Assembly (NCBI RefSeq): GCF_932526225.1
Contig: NC_064038.1
Coordinates: 14,991,474-15,055,473, forward strand
Source of the DNA: Nematostella vectensis
Taxonomy: Eukaryota > Cnidaria > Anthozoa > Actiniaria > Edwardsiidae
DNA: 64,000 bases
Direction: 5' to 3'
Made by a program: the position numbers and the translations under genes. Below are positions 27,801 to 41,900 of the stretch, one piece after another (positions within the stretch are counted from its first letter, which is position 1; each line of letters begins with the position of its first letter). Under the pieces are notes generated by a model. It worked only from the letters and a program-made list of their open reading frames with translations. It was not told the origin of the DNA and did no database searches.

Positions 27801-30800
27801 TCAGGGGTGAATTAAAATCTGCTTGAATCATGGTGAACTTAAATCTATTCTACAACTTAAACGCTCAATTGCATTTATAAATAGTCAAATAGAACAGTGA
27901 AAGTACTTAAATTTTTAATACACCAAAAACTGGAATTCGACTTTTATATGACTTCTGCCCTGAAGAAGTCGTATTAAAGACGAAAATTTGGCAGAGTCGA
28001 ATTCCAGTTTTTGGTGTATTGTATTCATTCTTCTGGTTCACGAACACGACAATTTCGGGTTTTTTATTTAAAATTTTTAAAATACAAAACACCAAAAATA
28101 ATGGTAGAGCAGTAAAACCATAGATTATGAAATCGATATACACTTATTCTGAGGAAGATGCTCTAACACACGCATTTCCGGTGTTTATTTTTTGTGAGCT
28201 AGTATAAAATACAGCTTGTCTTTTACACTTTTTGTCTTAAGGTACAGCCTGTCAGATAACACATTTTGGTTACACGTTTACCTTGTCAATAACGCCATCT
28301 GAATCGTCTGCATCCACCTCAGGCCTAAAAGGACACGCGAAAGGACAAAAAGGGAAAACATGAGGAATTTAAATAACTTGTTTTAGGTGATGCATCCATC
28401 CATATGAGCTGGCTTTTCACTGGCAAAGGAAAAGGATATGGAGAAAAAAGTGGAGGCATAAAAGAGCATACAAGTATGTAAAATCAGTGCGAAGGAGACC
28501 CAAGCAGAGAAGGAAGAACAAGAGCAATTCTGTTGCTTCTACACCCCCCCCCCCCCCTCCTTCCGCTTACATCTCCTGCACACCAATTTTCGTACACGTT
28601 GTAAACTCTCATCCTTCTTTCCCTTTCACTCTCTCTGCTCACTTGGTTAGTGATAATAGACCTTATCAATAAAGGACAGAAAGGCAACTGAAGAAAAAGT
28701 CGTAGTTTACAGAACGAGAGGGGCTTTGTTGGTGTTCTGTTGTCTTCTGACTTAAATGTTTTCTTTGAAGGTTAGACACAATCGTTGCACAAGGAGAGTG
28801 CACGTGGCTATTTTTTTAGTGTGTCATCATATCGTGATAACGACTACTGTATAAAATCAGTATCAAATGAAAACTATGGAATTCTGCTCTGTAAAGACAT
28901 CAGAGTTTACTGGCATAATTAAGTTACCCTGTTTTAATCTACCTTACAGAGCAACTGTTTCCAAAAATTTTGAAGGGTAAGACATACATGTAAATTAAAT
29001 ATCCCTAAACTAACTTTGAAAAAAATAAACTCTTAGTAACTTCTGTTGAGGATTGATGCATAAGATTCCTTTCAACCGAGAAAAGACATAAAAGGCAGAA
29101 AACCTGGATGGACGGGATCTCAGCAATGTTTCTCAAATTGAATAATTCAACCAATAAACATAATGAGGAGGAGATAACAGCCTATCTAAGATTTCTTGTT
29201 TCTAGTCATGATCATGCTTTATGGGTTCTCACTGTGGTCGTTAAATTCATTGCTCATGGGCATGCATTTCATATACGGTTTATGGGCAAAATGACGTTTA
29301 TGTTCATAATAATAATGTAATAGTATTTGTGTTTATGATTTAAGGGCATAAATGTCATCAATGTCATGTTAATGATTTGTGTACATCTGGGCCGTAGAAA
29401 CTGGGGGAATGTGCCCCCCCCCCCCCCCCAAAAAAAAAATAGTAGAGGTGGGCTGAGCCCCCAATATTTGCTTAATGTTTTTGTATCGTGTTTATGGTCA
29501 TGTATTATGACGATTATGTTCATGGTTTATGGGCATGTATTATGACGTTTATGTTCATGGTTTATGGGTATGTATCATTACTATTACTCTTGTGTGTGTA
29601 TTGACTGTTATACAGGTGTACGGTATGATAGTTGAGTTGTTCAGGTAATCGACGGCATAATAGTAGAACCAATGTGATACAGTATGTGATTCAGTAATGT
29701 TCACAACATTCAATCATGTGGAAGAAGAACAAAACTTACCCGACAAAGTAATACAAACATGGAATTAAACTATATTATTGAGGACTGTCAACATCACGAA
29801 TATTTTAGAACTTTAGTATACACTAAGGGTTATTTTGATTAAACAAGGTCACATTTGATATATGGGTGTACAACCACAGTTACATAAAAACAGTTACAAT
29901 TCTATATACCAATTTAAACATAAACATCATCTCTTTAACCATTTCTGATTAACTTGAAAACAAGACATGCCAACACTTCTTTCACTTGAGCAACTGCCAA
30001 AAGGCAAAGTACCATGCAGGGAATTTGGCCAGGCTTTGCTGGAAAATGATATTCTTACTATATTTCCATTACAAAATGTATAAGAAATTTGAAATGAATA
30101 GATCTTTTTGCAGAAGGCCTGTGGTTTAAAACCAAAGAAAGACTCAAACGGGTGTGCACGTTTCTTCCCACAAAAAGCAAGTAAACAATAGGGCACACAA
30201 AACAGAAGTATTTCCTAAGACTTATCTAATAGACATGCCGTTGCATTCACGGAAAAACATGCCCATTTAAGCCTCTGTTTAGTGTAAAACCACAGGCCTC
30301 CCAAGTATAATATTTTGAACTGCAAAGAGGTATATTTAGTTTTATTAGCATTCTGATATCGTCAGTTCTTAGCTTGTAATTTAAATAGGTGTGGTTTGCT
30401 ATATCAATGGAGACTACTGGGCCAATTTAATACTCACCAGTATTTTTTTTTATAATAAAAAATGCTCAAATCATAAACTTCTTACAATGTATAGTTAAAT
30501 AAAAAATTGTTGCTTGTAAACATTCAAGGTTACATTGCACAAACCTTTTCCAAAATAGATAGAAAGCAATTTTCAATAACCTACAAAACGCTCGCTGACA
30601 ACTTCTAAATTTCTTGCCAAATTTTATTCTTGAGTTTCTAGTAAGATCTTTGGATAAGTTTACTTCAACAAGGACTACAAGGAGCCACTGTCAGAAACTA
30701 ATTCAAAGAAAAGCTACCGTTTAAGCATCAGTACAAGTGCCCTGGCGAATTACTCAAGTGTAAGACGACACTAAATTACCAACCACCATACTCACTGATG

Positions 30801-32953
30801 TTGATGTAAGAGGAATTCTTCAAGGGAGATGCGATGTGATGCTTTATCAAGAGAATCCCTGGATTACGGTGAATAACACTGTTACATCCGCAACAGGGTT
30901 TAACTTTATCACACAAGCTTAAACTGACATGAGCACATTGTGTTAAGCGTCATATTTTGAAGCTGTCTGATTTTTCCTTTTTAAGGATAAAGGCATCTTT
31001 GGACCCAGGGCAAGCGAAAGCAGAAATGAACAGATGTATTTCAACTGCCACCTCATCCCCCATCCCCTATCTCTCATTGTCACTTCTGTTGGCCAATATG
31101 CCCTGGGTCCCAAAGCATGGGATTAAAGCAAATTTGTTTAAACATCATAAATACTTCTTTCAAAACTTTTTTTCTTTTATAAAAAAATACTACAGGTTTT
31201 AAATAATCAATCAGGTTTAAAGTTGGTGCTATTCTGTCGCTTCAGGCTGTGGTTTTAAGTGAATGTTTCAATATTGTTTAAAGTGGGTTGTTAATAATCA
31301 GAACTGTGATGAACGTTTTGTTTTGTGTACTCCTTCAAACTGATTTAAAAGTTTAGGTGCCCAGATTAGAAGTCAGTATTTTATCATTTATAAATGATCA
31401 GTATTTATACCTCATAGCGCCAAGGTTAGTTGTTGAGGGCCATTTTCTTGGTTTCTTTGGAGAAGACTGAAGGATTTTCTTTTTCTCACTAAATACAAGT
31501 TAATGTTTATCAAGTCTCATTAAATAAATAGCACACATGGTGGGCACTGGGGGCACGCCCATCCCCCCATATTTTATAAAATATAAAGAACTGAACAGAA
31601 GGGGCGTGGCTGTGCCACCAATAGTTTTCATGTTTCTGTATCATGTCCCTCCAATATTTCAAGGCCTGCTTCAGCTTTTACATGGATTATCCTTACTGAA
31701 CTTAAATTATATTATGCTTATTCTGGAGTTTATTTTTTACTTAGTTCACATACTGTACATTAACCTTAATATTATCAAAGAAAACATTGTAGAGATACGA
31801 ATGAATAAGTGTGAAAAGAGTGTACTAGAATGGTGGATTTAAAGCTATATGAATTATTATTTTGCTCCTAACACTAATCAGAATTTCTCTGTACAGATAT
31901 TTCAAATGTATGTATGCTTTCTATTTCAAAGGGGCAAATAAGTGAGACTTTCCTAATTCATTGTGTCACCCCATCCCTCCACGTTGTAGTTTCTTAATTA
32001 CATGCCAGGAAATGAATACATTTCCCCGTCTCCTATTCTTCTCTGTTGTTTTCCAACACCTTTACTTACTCGTCATTGAGAAAGTCCAGCAGGGACATTT
32101 TAGTCTCTCCTTTGGAAATTTTTCTTTCAGGTAAGGTTGGGCTGCGGTGACCATCCCTGGGTAATCCAAGTACATGTTTACAAAGCAGTCATCATTACCT
32201 TATTTGGCATGTAGTTATCTTAGGGTTAGTATAAGTGATTTTCACAGATTGTTAATACGGTGATACATAGATACTTCATGTGCAGACCCTACTTTTACTG
32301 CTGTTTGCATGATTTACATAGCCACACCAGACAAAGTTCAACCTTCAAACTGCTAACACCCTAAGTTCTGTCAATCAAAGCTAATGACTCACTTTTTAAA
32401 TTGGAAACTTTCATCAGCTGGATCAAACATTTCTCCAATTTCTTTAGAGAAATGCTTGCTCTCATAAAAAACATCAACTATTTGCTCTTTGATTAGGAAT
32501 CAAATATGTACCAGCACTGAAGATCAATGCTAGTAAGCTAATGCTAAATTCTGGCGTAGTTTAGAACACAATGATGTCCAAACTTTTGATTGATGGAAAG
32601 GTATTTTCAGTTGGAATGATTAAGACTTTGTTGTCTGGGAAGGTGATAAACAGCCGTGAGATAAAGTTGCAAGATGTAGCTGTTAGAAAAGAAATGAGTG
32701 CTAAAATTGCAATTAGTTAAGGCAGACTGAGACAAAGTGCTTGATAAGGCTATGTCATGAGATCCATTGTCTTTTGTTACTCGGAGGAAAAAAATGATAT
32801 CTAGCTCTAAAAAAACCGTTCTTGCACAAAATCAATAATCAGTTTTGAATGGAATCAAATATAAAATTAAAATCACTCAAATTATTCACCATTGCTTTCT
32901 TAAGGGGCAGAAGGAAATTTGTTGTTAAATCTTAAACAACCAAATTCCCATAG

Positions 32954-32984
<31 letters not shown>

Positions 32985-35900
32985 TGAATGTGCTTTGTTT
33001 CGTGGCATGCTCTGTGTGTTTACTTAGAAAACTTGGCCAAGCTATGTAGCAGAATCTGAGCTTCTACACACAAACAGGTGGGCATGTTTCAGATAGTGCT
33101 CAGATTACACATCATAACTTGGCTGGGACACAGATAGCCTGTCAAAAAGGAGATGGAAATCATGATTATAGCCCCAGTGTATTTAAATTGGTGCAGATGT
33201 GCCAGCATTTAATCTGTATTACTTTCAGCCTGAGAGGTGTTAGTGCTGCTATATCAGGCTTAACTAGGCAGTATTTTCTTATGCTGAGCAACATATGACC
33301 TGGATTCATTATTAGAAACCACCCCAAGGGTTTAGGATAATGTACCAGGAGTAGGGGAAGGTACCAAACAAAGTGCTACTTTTGCAAACACATTAAAAAA
33401 GATGTTACTAGATGGGGTTGGGATGGGAGGAGAAATCCATGGAAATAGACAACAGTATTAGATAAAGTTGTTATGAAAGCTTCTTGTGTAAAAAGGTAGA
33501 GTAATCATTGCATTAAATTAACCATATTTGTTGATTAGATTGTTTAAAAGTACAGCAACAGCAGAAGAAGTGTGATATGTGAATGGAAAGTCTTGGGTAG
33601 AAGAATGAACGCATGAGAGGTATTTAGAGGTACGAAATCTCAATTTATCTTTTATCACTAAAAAAGGTAAAATAAATAATTTTAAATTGCAATACTTGCC
33701 ATCAAATCAGATTGGTTATGTTTAAACTGATGAATAAAGTTTTACAGTATCTATCAGTAAAAGGCTTGAGTAAATGTATGTTTGTCTTTGAGTTATTGTT
33801 AAAAATAATTTTTAAGTGGCAAAAAAAAACTCATGGCATTTTTTTTGTAAAAAAAATAGTTTCAAAGAAACACAACGCTCTAAATGTGTCACAACATCAA
33901 GTTTCGCAGGAAAGAAGGAATGGTTGTTATATATGTAGATTAGTTGAGAAAAAATAGCAAGAAATTAATACAATTTTCTTCATTGGAAATCAAGAAAGTT
34001 AGCCTATTAAAAGCTTGTTATTTCAAGTTCGGTAAAAAAGTAAGAGTGGAAAACAGCAAAAATAAAAAACATGAATCCCTAACTTACTCAGTAACTTCAG
34101 AACTCATTTCTCCGCTGAAAAAAAAATACAAAAAAGTATTTCCATTAAGTAGGTGCGGAAATGTATTTGACTTTTATCTAAATTAAAATGAGTTACCTAA
34201 ACAGTAAGATGTGAGAAATGAAATGAAATTCATGAGATGAAGAAGTCTAGAATGGTCACACACAAAGAAAAATGAAAAAGAAGACACTATGCAGCAACTA
34301 AAAATATAAGAGAAAAGCAATCAATTAAAATAAAAAGCTTTGGCCAACAAAGTTGTTAGTCAAAGGTGACTCCTCAGGAATAGTAACTACAGTAAGGCAA
34401 AGGTGTAACAAAATGTTTGGCAGTCAAAAGGTAAAGCTTAAAAACAAGATAACAAAATAGTATACGAACAGTTAGAAGCAAATAAAAAGGCCATCCTATT
34501 AGCAAATGAATAAGGATAAAAGAATAAACTGGGGAAACAACTACCAGAAAATCCAGAATTCTGGCATAACATAAAGAAAAGTGAAGACAGAGGGAGAACA
34601 TTTGTTGCAATAAAAGACATTTGCATAAGCATACCATATATAAAAATTACATAAAATTGTGAGCTAAAGAATAAAATAATAACATTGTGACAAGCACAAG
34701 TTTATATTAAAAAGCCTGCTACTGTGGTTACCAAGACAAAGTTCTAAGAACGTTGGCCAACAAGCACGCATGCACACACACTTCTTAACCAGGAGGATTC
34801 TGCCATGCTCTGATGAGCATCCTCATTGGTTTACTAATCTGTCAGTAAGTGCATGATGCAGATATCAAGTAACCAACATTAGTGTCTGGTTTTACTAACA
34901 TATTATAGTCTAGTGTGAAATCAATCTCCCCTGGGTAATCCCACCAATCACATCTACAACAGGCAACACAAAACATGACATCTAGTGTCACCAGACCTTC
35001 CCAGGGGCTTCCAGGTTAGATTTGGATGTTTTGAGCAAGAAGGCTAAATTTTGTGCAAGGAAAGTATGAAAGCATGTTTCACAAAATCATGTTATTTTTT
35101 CTTTAAATGGATCAGTTATATGGGAAAAAAGGCTGATGAAGTTAACAGTTTAGCAAATGATGGCAGGTTACCGCTAGCCAACCTATGTAAACCCCCACTC
35201 CCCTTCAGTCAACTGATTCAGTTGATGACAATTGAATACATGTTTGAAAAAAAAAACACATAAAAGAATGTACATAGATGGACGAGATGTATTCCTTCCC
35301 GCCAAGAGTGCTCAACACATGGAAGCTAGTATACAAGGAGAGGATGGAGGAAGAACAAGAACCGCAACGTTTACTATACATGATCAAGTGGAGCATCATC
35401 ATGCGCGCCACCCCCTACTTGGTTTGAGTAAGGGGTGGTGCGTGTGATGATATTCCACTTAATCGCACTCAAGGTTGTGGTTTTTGGTTTTTTCCCATCC
35501 ACTCCTTGTATAAAAGAATGTAAGTATTTCTATCATGAAAACAATGTGGCTCAAGTATACTATAAAGAGCATGGCAGCCAATGCAATGTATGCTGCTTAC
35601 CTGTTCTGTAAATCTGAACCTAGGACCAGAAAAGGCAAGAATTAGAACAAATGAAATTAACTGTAAAACACAAAGTGCGAACCTTACAGGCCAAAGAGTG
35701 GTTCATTTCAAATAGAAGAGTAACTTGAAATGGTATCACGCAGTAGCATGCTTGACAATGGTAATATTGGGACAGCGTCATAAATGTATATAAAGACACT
35801 CCCACTCAAGTCACAGAAAGCATCCATTTTCATTGGCTAGTTCATGTAAGTATATCAGACTTCATCTGAAGCTGATCATTTTTTAAAGTTTGCATGAAAG

Positions 35901-38900
35901 TATACTCTGTTATATTATCAAATGTAAACAATAACAGGAAAGGCTGATCAAGATACTTTAATGTTTGCTATGTTAGATAACGCACTACTTGGCCTACTCA
36001 CCGTCTTCACCCTCATCCCTGAGATCTGCTAGACAAGCCAAAGAGTATGACTTGCCCTGCATGCTGACACGGTTACCCAACCCCTCCCCCCTCGTGACCG
36101 CAGCATCCTTCTCCCCCTGCCTCTCATCACTAGCCTTCTTTATAGAATCCAGGATATCTGCTAGTTTATTGCTTTCTTCTTGCTTCGTCAAGTGAGCTGG
36201 TAAATCCACAACCTGAGTCCTACTACGTGATGGATCTTTCTTCTTTTTAGTTCCCTCACCAGACAGGTCATCCAGACTTGAACTGACCCGACGTCGGAAG
36301 TCAGGCTTCTGTTCCTCAGAATCATGATCACCCCAGCTTCGCCGCCGGAGGATGTCAGATTTGTCGTCAACTTGCAGATTTGTGTCACCTTCCTTGTTGC
36401 GTGACAGGGGATGGTCCTTTTGTCGTGATGGCCGTATTGAGTTTGCTGGCTGTGAATCTGCTCTTGCCTGTGAAGTTCCATTTATTGAGATATTTTCATC
36501 TTTACCAGCCGCTTTATCTGAAAGTAAAATTTATTTATTTATTCAGTTTCATTTTTTTCAGAAGGTACAACAGAGCTGGGCTCCAAATCAAGCACCCCCT
36601 TGAGTGTATTGTTAATAAGTATTGTAAGCACTGTCACTGGGGGTGGTCACTGCTAGAGGGTTTATTGTGTCCCCAGTGGTTCATTTACATCCCTTGGGTT
36701 CAGGTTAGTTTAGTGCAGCTTGAAGAGACAGGACCTCCGGTTTAGCGTCCTTATCCGAGAAGACAGGAAACACGGGAGAATAACTCACTTGTGACACAAA
36801 TTCAAATCAAGGCAGGAACTCGGAAAAAATCCCCAGTTTGGGCCAGGATTCAAACTCTTTTCAATAATAACTAATTCATGATTCAGCATTAGCCAATTAT
36901 ATGCAAATGTGTTGTTGCATGACCTCTGCAAATCCAAAAGTCCTTGTCTTGTTTGGGAATAACACATAGTCAATCAAAGTCTGAAAGAGTTGATGAGCAT
37001 CTTCCCTGTCTCATCATAACTGAACACAGCAAGGGAGTTGATTGGTTGAACACAGCAAGGGAGTTGATTGGTTGAACACAGCAAGGGAGTTGATTGGTTG
37101 AACACAGCAAGGAAATTGATTGGTTGAACACAGCAAGGGAGTTGACTGGTTGAACACAGCAAGGGAGTTGATTGGTTAAACACCAAGGGAGTTGATTGGT
37201 TGAACACAGCAAGGGAGTTGATTGGTTGAACACAGCAAGGGAGTTGATTGGTTGAAAACAGCAAGGGAGTTGATTGGTTGAACACAGCAAGGGAGTTGAT
37301 TGGTTGAACACAGCAAGGGAGTTGATTGGTTGAACACAGCAAGGGAGTTGATTGGTTAAACACAGCAAGGGAGTTGATTGGTTTAACACAGCAAGGGAGT
37401 TGATTGGTTGAACACAGCAAGGGGGTTGATTGGTTGAACACAGCAAGGGAGTTGATTGGTTGAACACAGCAAGGGAGTTGATTGGTTGAACACAGCAAGG
37501 GAGTTGATTGGTTGAACACAGCAAGGGAGTTGATTGGTTGAACACAGCAAGGGAGTTGATTGGTTAAACACAGCAAGGGAGTTGATTGGTTGAACACAGC
37601 AAGGGAGTTGATTGGTTGAACACAGCAAGGGAGTTGATTGGTTGAACACAGCAAGGGAGTTGATTGGTTGAACACAGCAAGAGAGTTGATTGGTTGAACA
37701 CAGCAAGGGAGTTGATTGGTTGAACACAGCAAGGGAGTTGATTGGTTGAACACAGCAAGGGAGTTGATTGGTTGAACACAGCAAGGGAGTTGATTGGTTG
37801 AACACAGCAAGGTAGTTGATTGGTTTAACACAGCAAGGGAGTTGATTGGTCATGGTGGTTTGTTTGACTATGTGCTATTCCCAGAAGAGAAATGGATTTT
37901 GATTCTCAGCAGTCGCACAAGAATGGATTTGGCTATAAAATGAATGTGCAGAGCAGCAACCTGCCTGCATCAAGTTGAAAGTTCACTTACTCATAAGTAA
38001 ATGTGCTTGAAGGATATCTTGGCCTCTAAATGATGGACAGGATAAACGTCGAGTTGGTCTCCCTCTACCCAGCTAACATGGAAAAGAAATGGAAAACATA
38101 CAATATCAATTGCAACAGGTAGCTTTGCCATTTGAGCAGAATTGTAGAAATATCATTTTTGCAAACCCATGTAAGTTACCAATTTATAGTACCAAAGATC
38201 ATTTAAGAATATCTTGGATAAAAATTGGGAGAGGGGGGTGCTGAAATTTTACCAGGGATTTTACAGTCAGCTACTTTTTATTAATATTTTCATGTATTAT
38301 GAACAGTTTTTAATGTTTCCTTTCAGTTGAGATGATTTCTGTTACATCATATTGCATATAATGAAAAAAAAACATACAAAAAAAAAATGTGTTTTGAGGA
38401 ATAGCAATACATACCTCACGTGTGCCTTTGTTTTGGTTAACAAGTCTAAGTCTCTGAATCTCCTCATTAATGTCTCTTAGCCGCTTCAGATTTTGTTCTG
38501 AAAAGTTATATGAAATATACTGAATCCTTAAGGTCCACTGTGAACTGTGGAAAAGCAACCACAGACTATGCTTTAAAGAGAAAAGAAAAAAAGAAAAATA
38601 TGGCAATAATCAATACAATAATGGCCACAAACGAAAGTTTCTGTGACATTCGGAAGTAGGAATAAAAGTGAAAGGTAAGGGGACATCCATTTACCCAGTA
38701 ACTGCCGATTGGAGCCTGGAGGTTTTGGAGAGGTCAGATTGTTAATTCCAATATTTTTTGGGGTACGCAGATCATTTGGGGGTCTTTCCTCCTCATCACT
38801 TGAAGATTCTTTAGCTGAAAAAGGGTTAAAAAATAACATGAAATTAAAGTGAACTTCTTACTGGTATTTCACGGATTGCTTTTCAGACATACCTAAGGTG

Positions 38901-41900
38901 TGGTTTTGTTTTTTTCGCACAGGCCAAGCATGTCTGAAGTTTGATATTCTCTGCTTCATCTGGAAGAGAAAGGTCACTAAATAACACTAGACAAAAGTAC
39001 AGTATAGGGACAGTAATCTAGTTGATGATGATAGTGGTTTAATTAATAATGGTGTTTATGGGAAAAATTGGAAATAAAAATGTGACAAGCTGGTGATAAT
39101 GGCAATAATGAGAGTGGTACTTTAGCAGATGATGACAGTTGCCATGAGAATGGTTGCTGTGATGCTGAGAGTAGTGATGATGTTGGTTATTACGTTGATG
39201 GAAATAGAGTTCATAACAGTTGATGATTATTGTGACAATATTTAGTGATTGTGACGCTAATAGTTTTATTGGTGATTTTATATAATAGAGAAAATATGAT
39301 AGCTGTAATGTTGTAAAAGGTGATTATGCATGCTAATTCAAGTATAGGTGGAGTTTGCAGGGAACTTGGCACATACCTCATCTCGAACAAGGTTGTTAAT
39401 ATCCTGGAGCATATCAATGTCGCGTTCTATGCAGGTAAAAAAAAACATTATTACTCTTTCATTTTATTTCATTTTTTTAGCTTCGCCACAATAGGCGGGG
39501 TAGCTGCAACAGCATGGCCATTTACTGCGGACCCTTTATAAAACTACATAATTACAACAGATAATAGAAGATGTAAAAAGACTATTTACAACTATGTCAT
39601 TGCTGTGTACAAAATCTTATTTGCTGATTGGTTATTCTGGTGATTGACAGTTTCTTTTGATGGCCATCAATAAATATGATACTACTGCGTATCCTATGGT
39701 GACCTGGACCCCTTAATTCAATAACTTGGATGGACGGATGAAGAGAATGAACATGACAGCAAAATGCTTTAAATAAGCTCATTTTATATCAAATAAGGCA
39801 GAAATTTCCTCTCAGATAAAAAATCTTTGACATATACATTCTTCTAGTCATGGTATTGAAAAGGTAAATGAGTCAAGAATGCAAGAAGCACATTATCCAG
39901 ATTCATGGTTTCAAAAGTGTTATGTGAAGTGTGTATGTTGAAGGTTTCTATGTGATGCCTAAAGGGGAAGAGGCACATAAGAAACTGTGTGTTAAGGGTT
40001 GCTACCCCAGCAGGCAACTCAAATTGGTAAAGCCAAATATGGACAAGAAGCCTTCACAAGTTGACACAGTACCTATGCTACCCCAGCAGGCAACTCAAAT
40101 TGGTAAAGCCAAATATGGACAAGAAGCCTTCACAAGTTGACAAAGTACCTATGCTACCCCAGCAGGCAACTCAAATTGGTAAAGCCAAATATGGACAAGA
40201 AGCCTTCACAAGTTGACACAGTACCTAGAGTATTTTGTGCATCTCCATTGTGACTTGAGATAGTAGTTGTCCCAATCTCACTTTTCTTGACATGTGGCTT
40301 ACTGTTATCCCTCTGACTTTTGGCTTGTTGACTCCCAGGGCCCCTGTGTGACATGGGATAATGGTGGCTGACAACATTGAATTATCACTTAAAGCCGCAT
40401 TGTCACCAGTTTACTTCCGGAGGTCCGACGGAAACCTCAACCGTTAAAAGACAAAAGAATCTATTAAAATCCGAGATATTAAACAGGCCATCCGCTCTAA
40501 ATTATCAATCACATCCTCGAAGAAACTTCCAATAAACACACTGCTTTCAATATTTTGAAATATTTTTCGCGTTTTCCGTTAAAAATCATCGGATATTGTT
40601 ACGTAATCGACCGGAAGTAAACTGGTGACAATGCGGCTTTAAGATACAGCATAAGCATATGAATATTTATATGATCAAATGAACATTAATTTCTCTTCTA
40701 TGCTAGTGTGCAAGGACTCTTGGCATACACTAGTGAAGGACCAACATTATTTTATAATGAAAACATGAATCCCTTATCTTTTCCACTAGGATTATGGTAC
40801 CGTCTCTCACTGAACTCTATTAGCCTGTTTTGGTCAACATTCAAGAATGGCTGGGGATACTAAACACTTTATTTTTCATTTTAAACTGTATCAGCATTGT
40901 GATAAAAACTACAGCATCACTGTGCCTGACTAGCCTCTTCTCCTGGCATCTGGAGTGTATTTTTTTTTTCAGTATTTTTTATGAATTGGGCTTCCTGTGG
41001 TGAGTTGAACTGGTACTGGAAGCTTGAAAAAGGGAGTACGAGCAGATCAAAATAAGTGGTGGATGGAGTATTTTTGTATGTCAATTCATGAATTCGTTAG
41101 TTTCTGAAGAATAATACATCATATAGCATCAGAAAAATTCTAAGAAGGCACATTTTTTTAACATTTTTATTGAGTATTGACCCAAAGGGGTCAGCATGAA
41201 CAGGACCTGGTCCCATGTGAGGCGCAATATAAGGAGATAATAATGTATAAACAACACAAAGAAACAAAAAGTTCAAGGTCAATGGCATACACAAGAACAG
41301 GCAATGCACCAGGTGCAGCTGAGATCAGTTCAAAAAAGTTTCAAATTCTAAAAAAGAGCTGTTTTGGAAAAACTTAAACATTTAAGAAATCATCAGTGGT
41401 TGGTGTGTTACAAGTTAGGGTTCAAAATATTTTTTTTAAATCTGCTAGATTTTGCTAGCCCATGTGTAGCCACTGACTCGCGAAAATAGCAAGCGCTCCT
41501 AGACTTTCAGCGTTAAAAGTGATCTTGAGCGTTAAGATTTCTGTGTACACGAGACAAGCGCATACATATGCAGGAGTTGCCATTATCTGCTGCTTACAAG
41601 GAGAAGTTTTGTAAAAAGCCTAGCCTCTTATGATAGTATGTTGGAAAATAACTAAAATAACAGAATTGCTTGGTAAAATAAAAGACTTTCCATAGCCAGT
41701 AGGAAGGCTTAGAAAGACATCAACATCATCGTTCAGAAAAACAGAGATAGCCTTCTCTCAACCTTTGTGTAGTTTCTCTATCCCAAATAACATTGATACA
41801 TTTTCTAAGGCTGAACTAAGGACAGATTTATCACGAATAGGTGGTAGAGTTGAAGTGTTTTTCTATATATTTGAACCGCTCAAACCACTCACACCAATAA

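Noticed and set aside
36970-37853. Long minus-strand open frames of up to 285 codons (repeated Asn-Gln-Ser-Thr-Pro text)
   Set aside because: They are translations of a 26-bp tandem repeat with no stop in any minus frame. They sit inside a RhoGEF intron and have no splice or start context.
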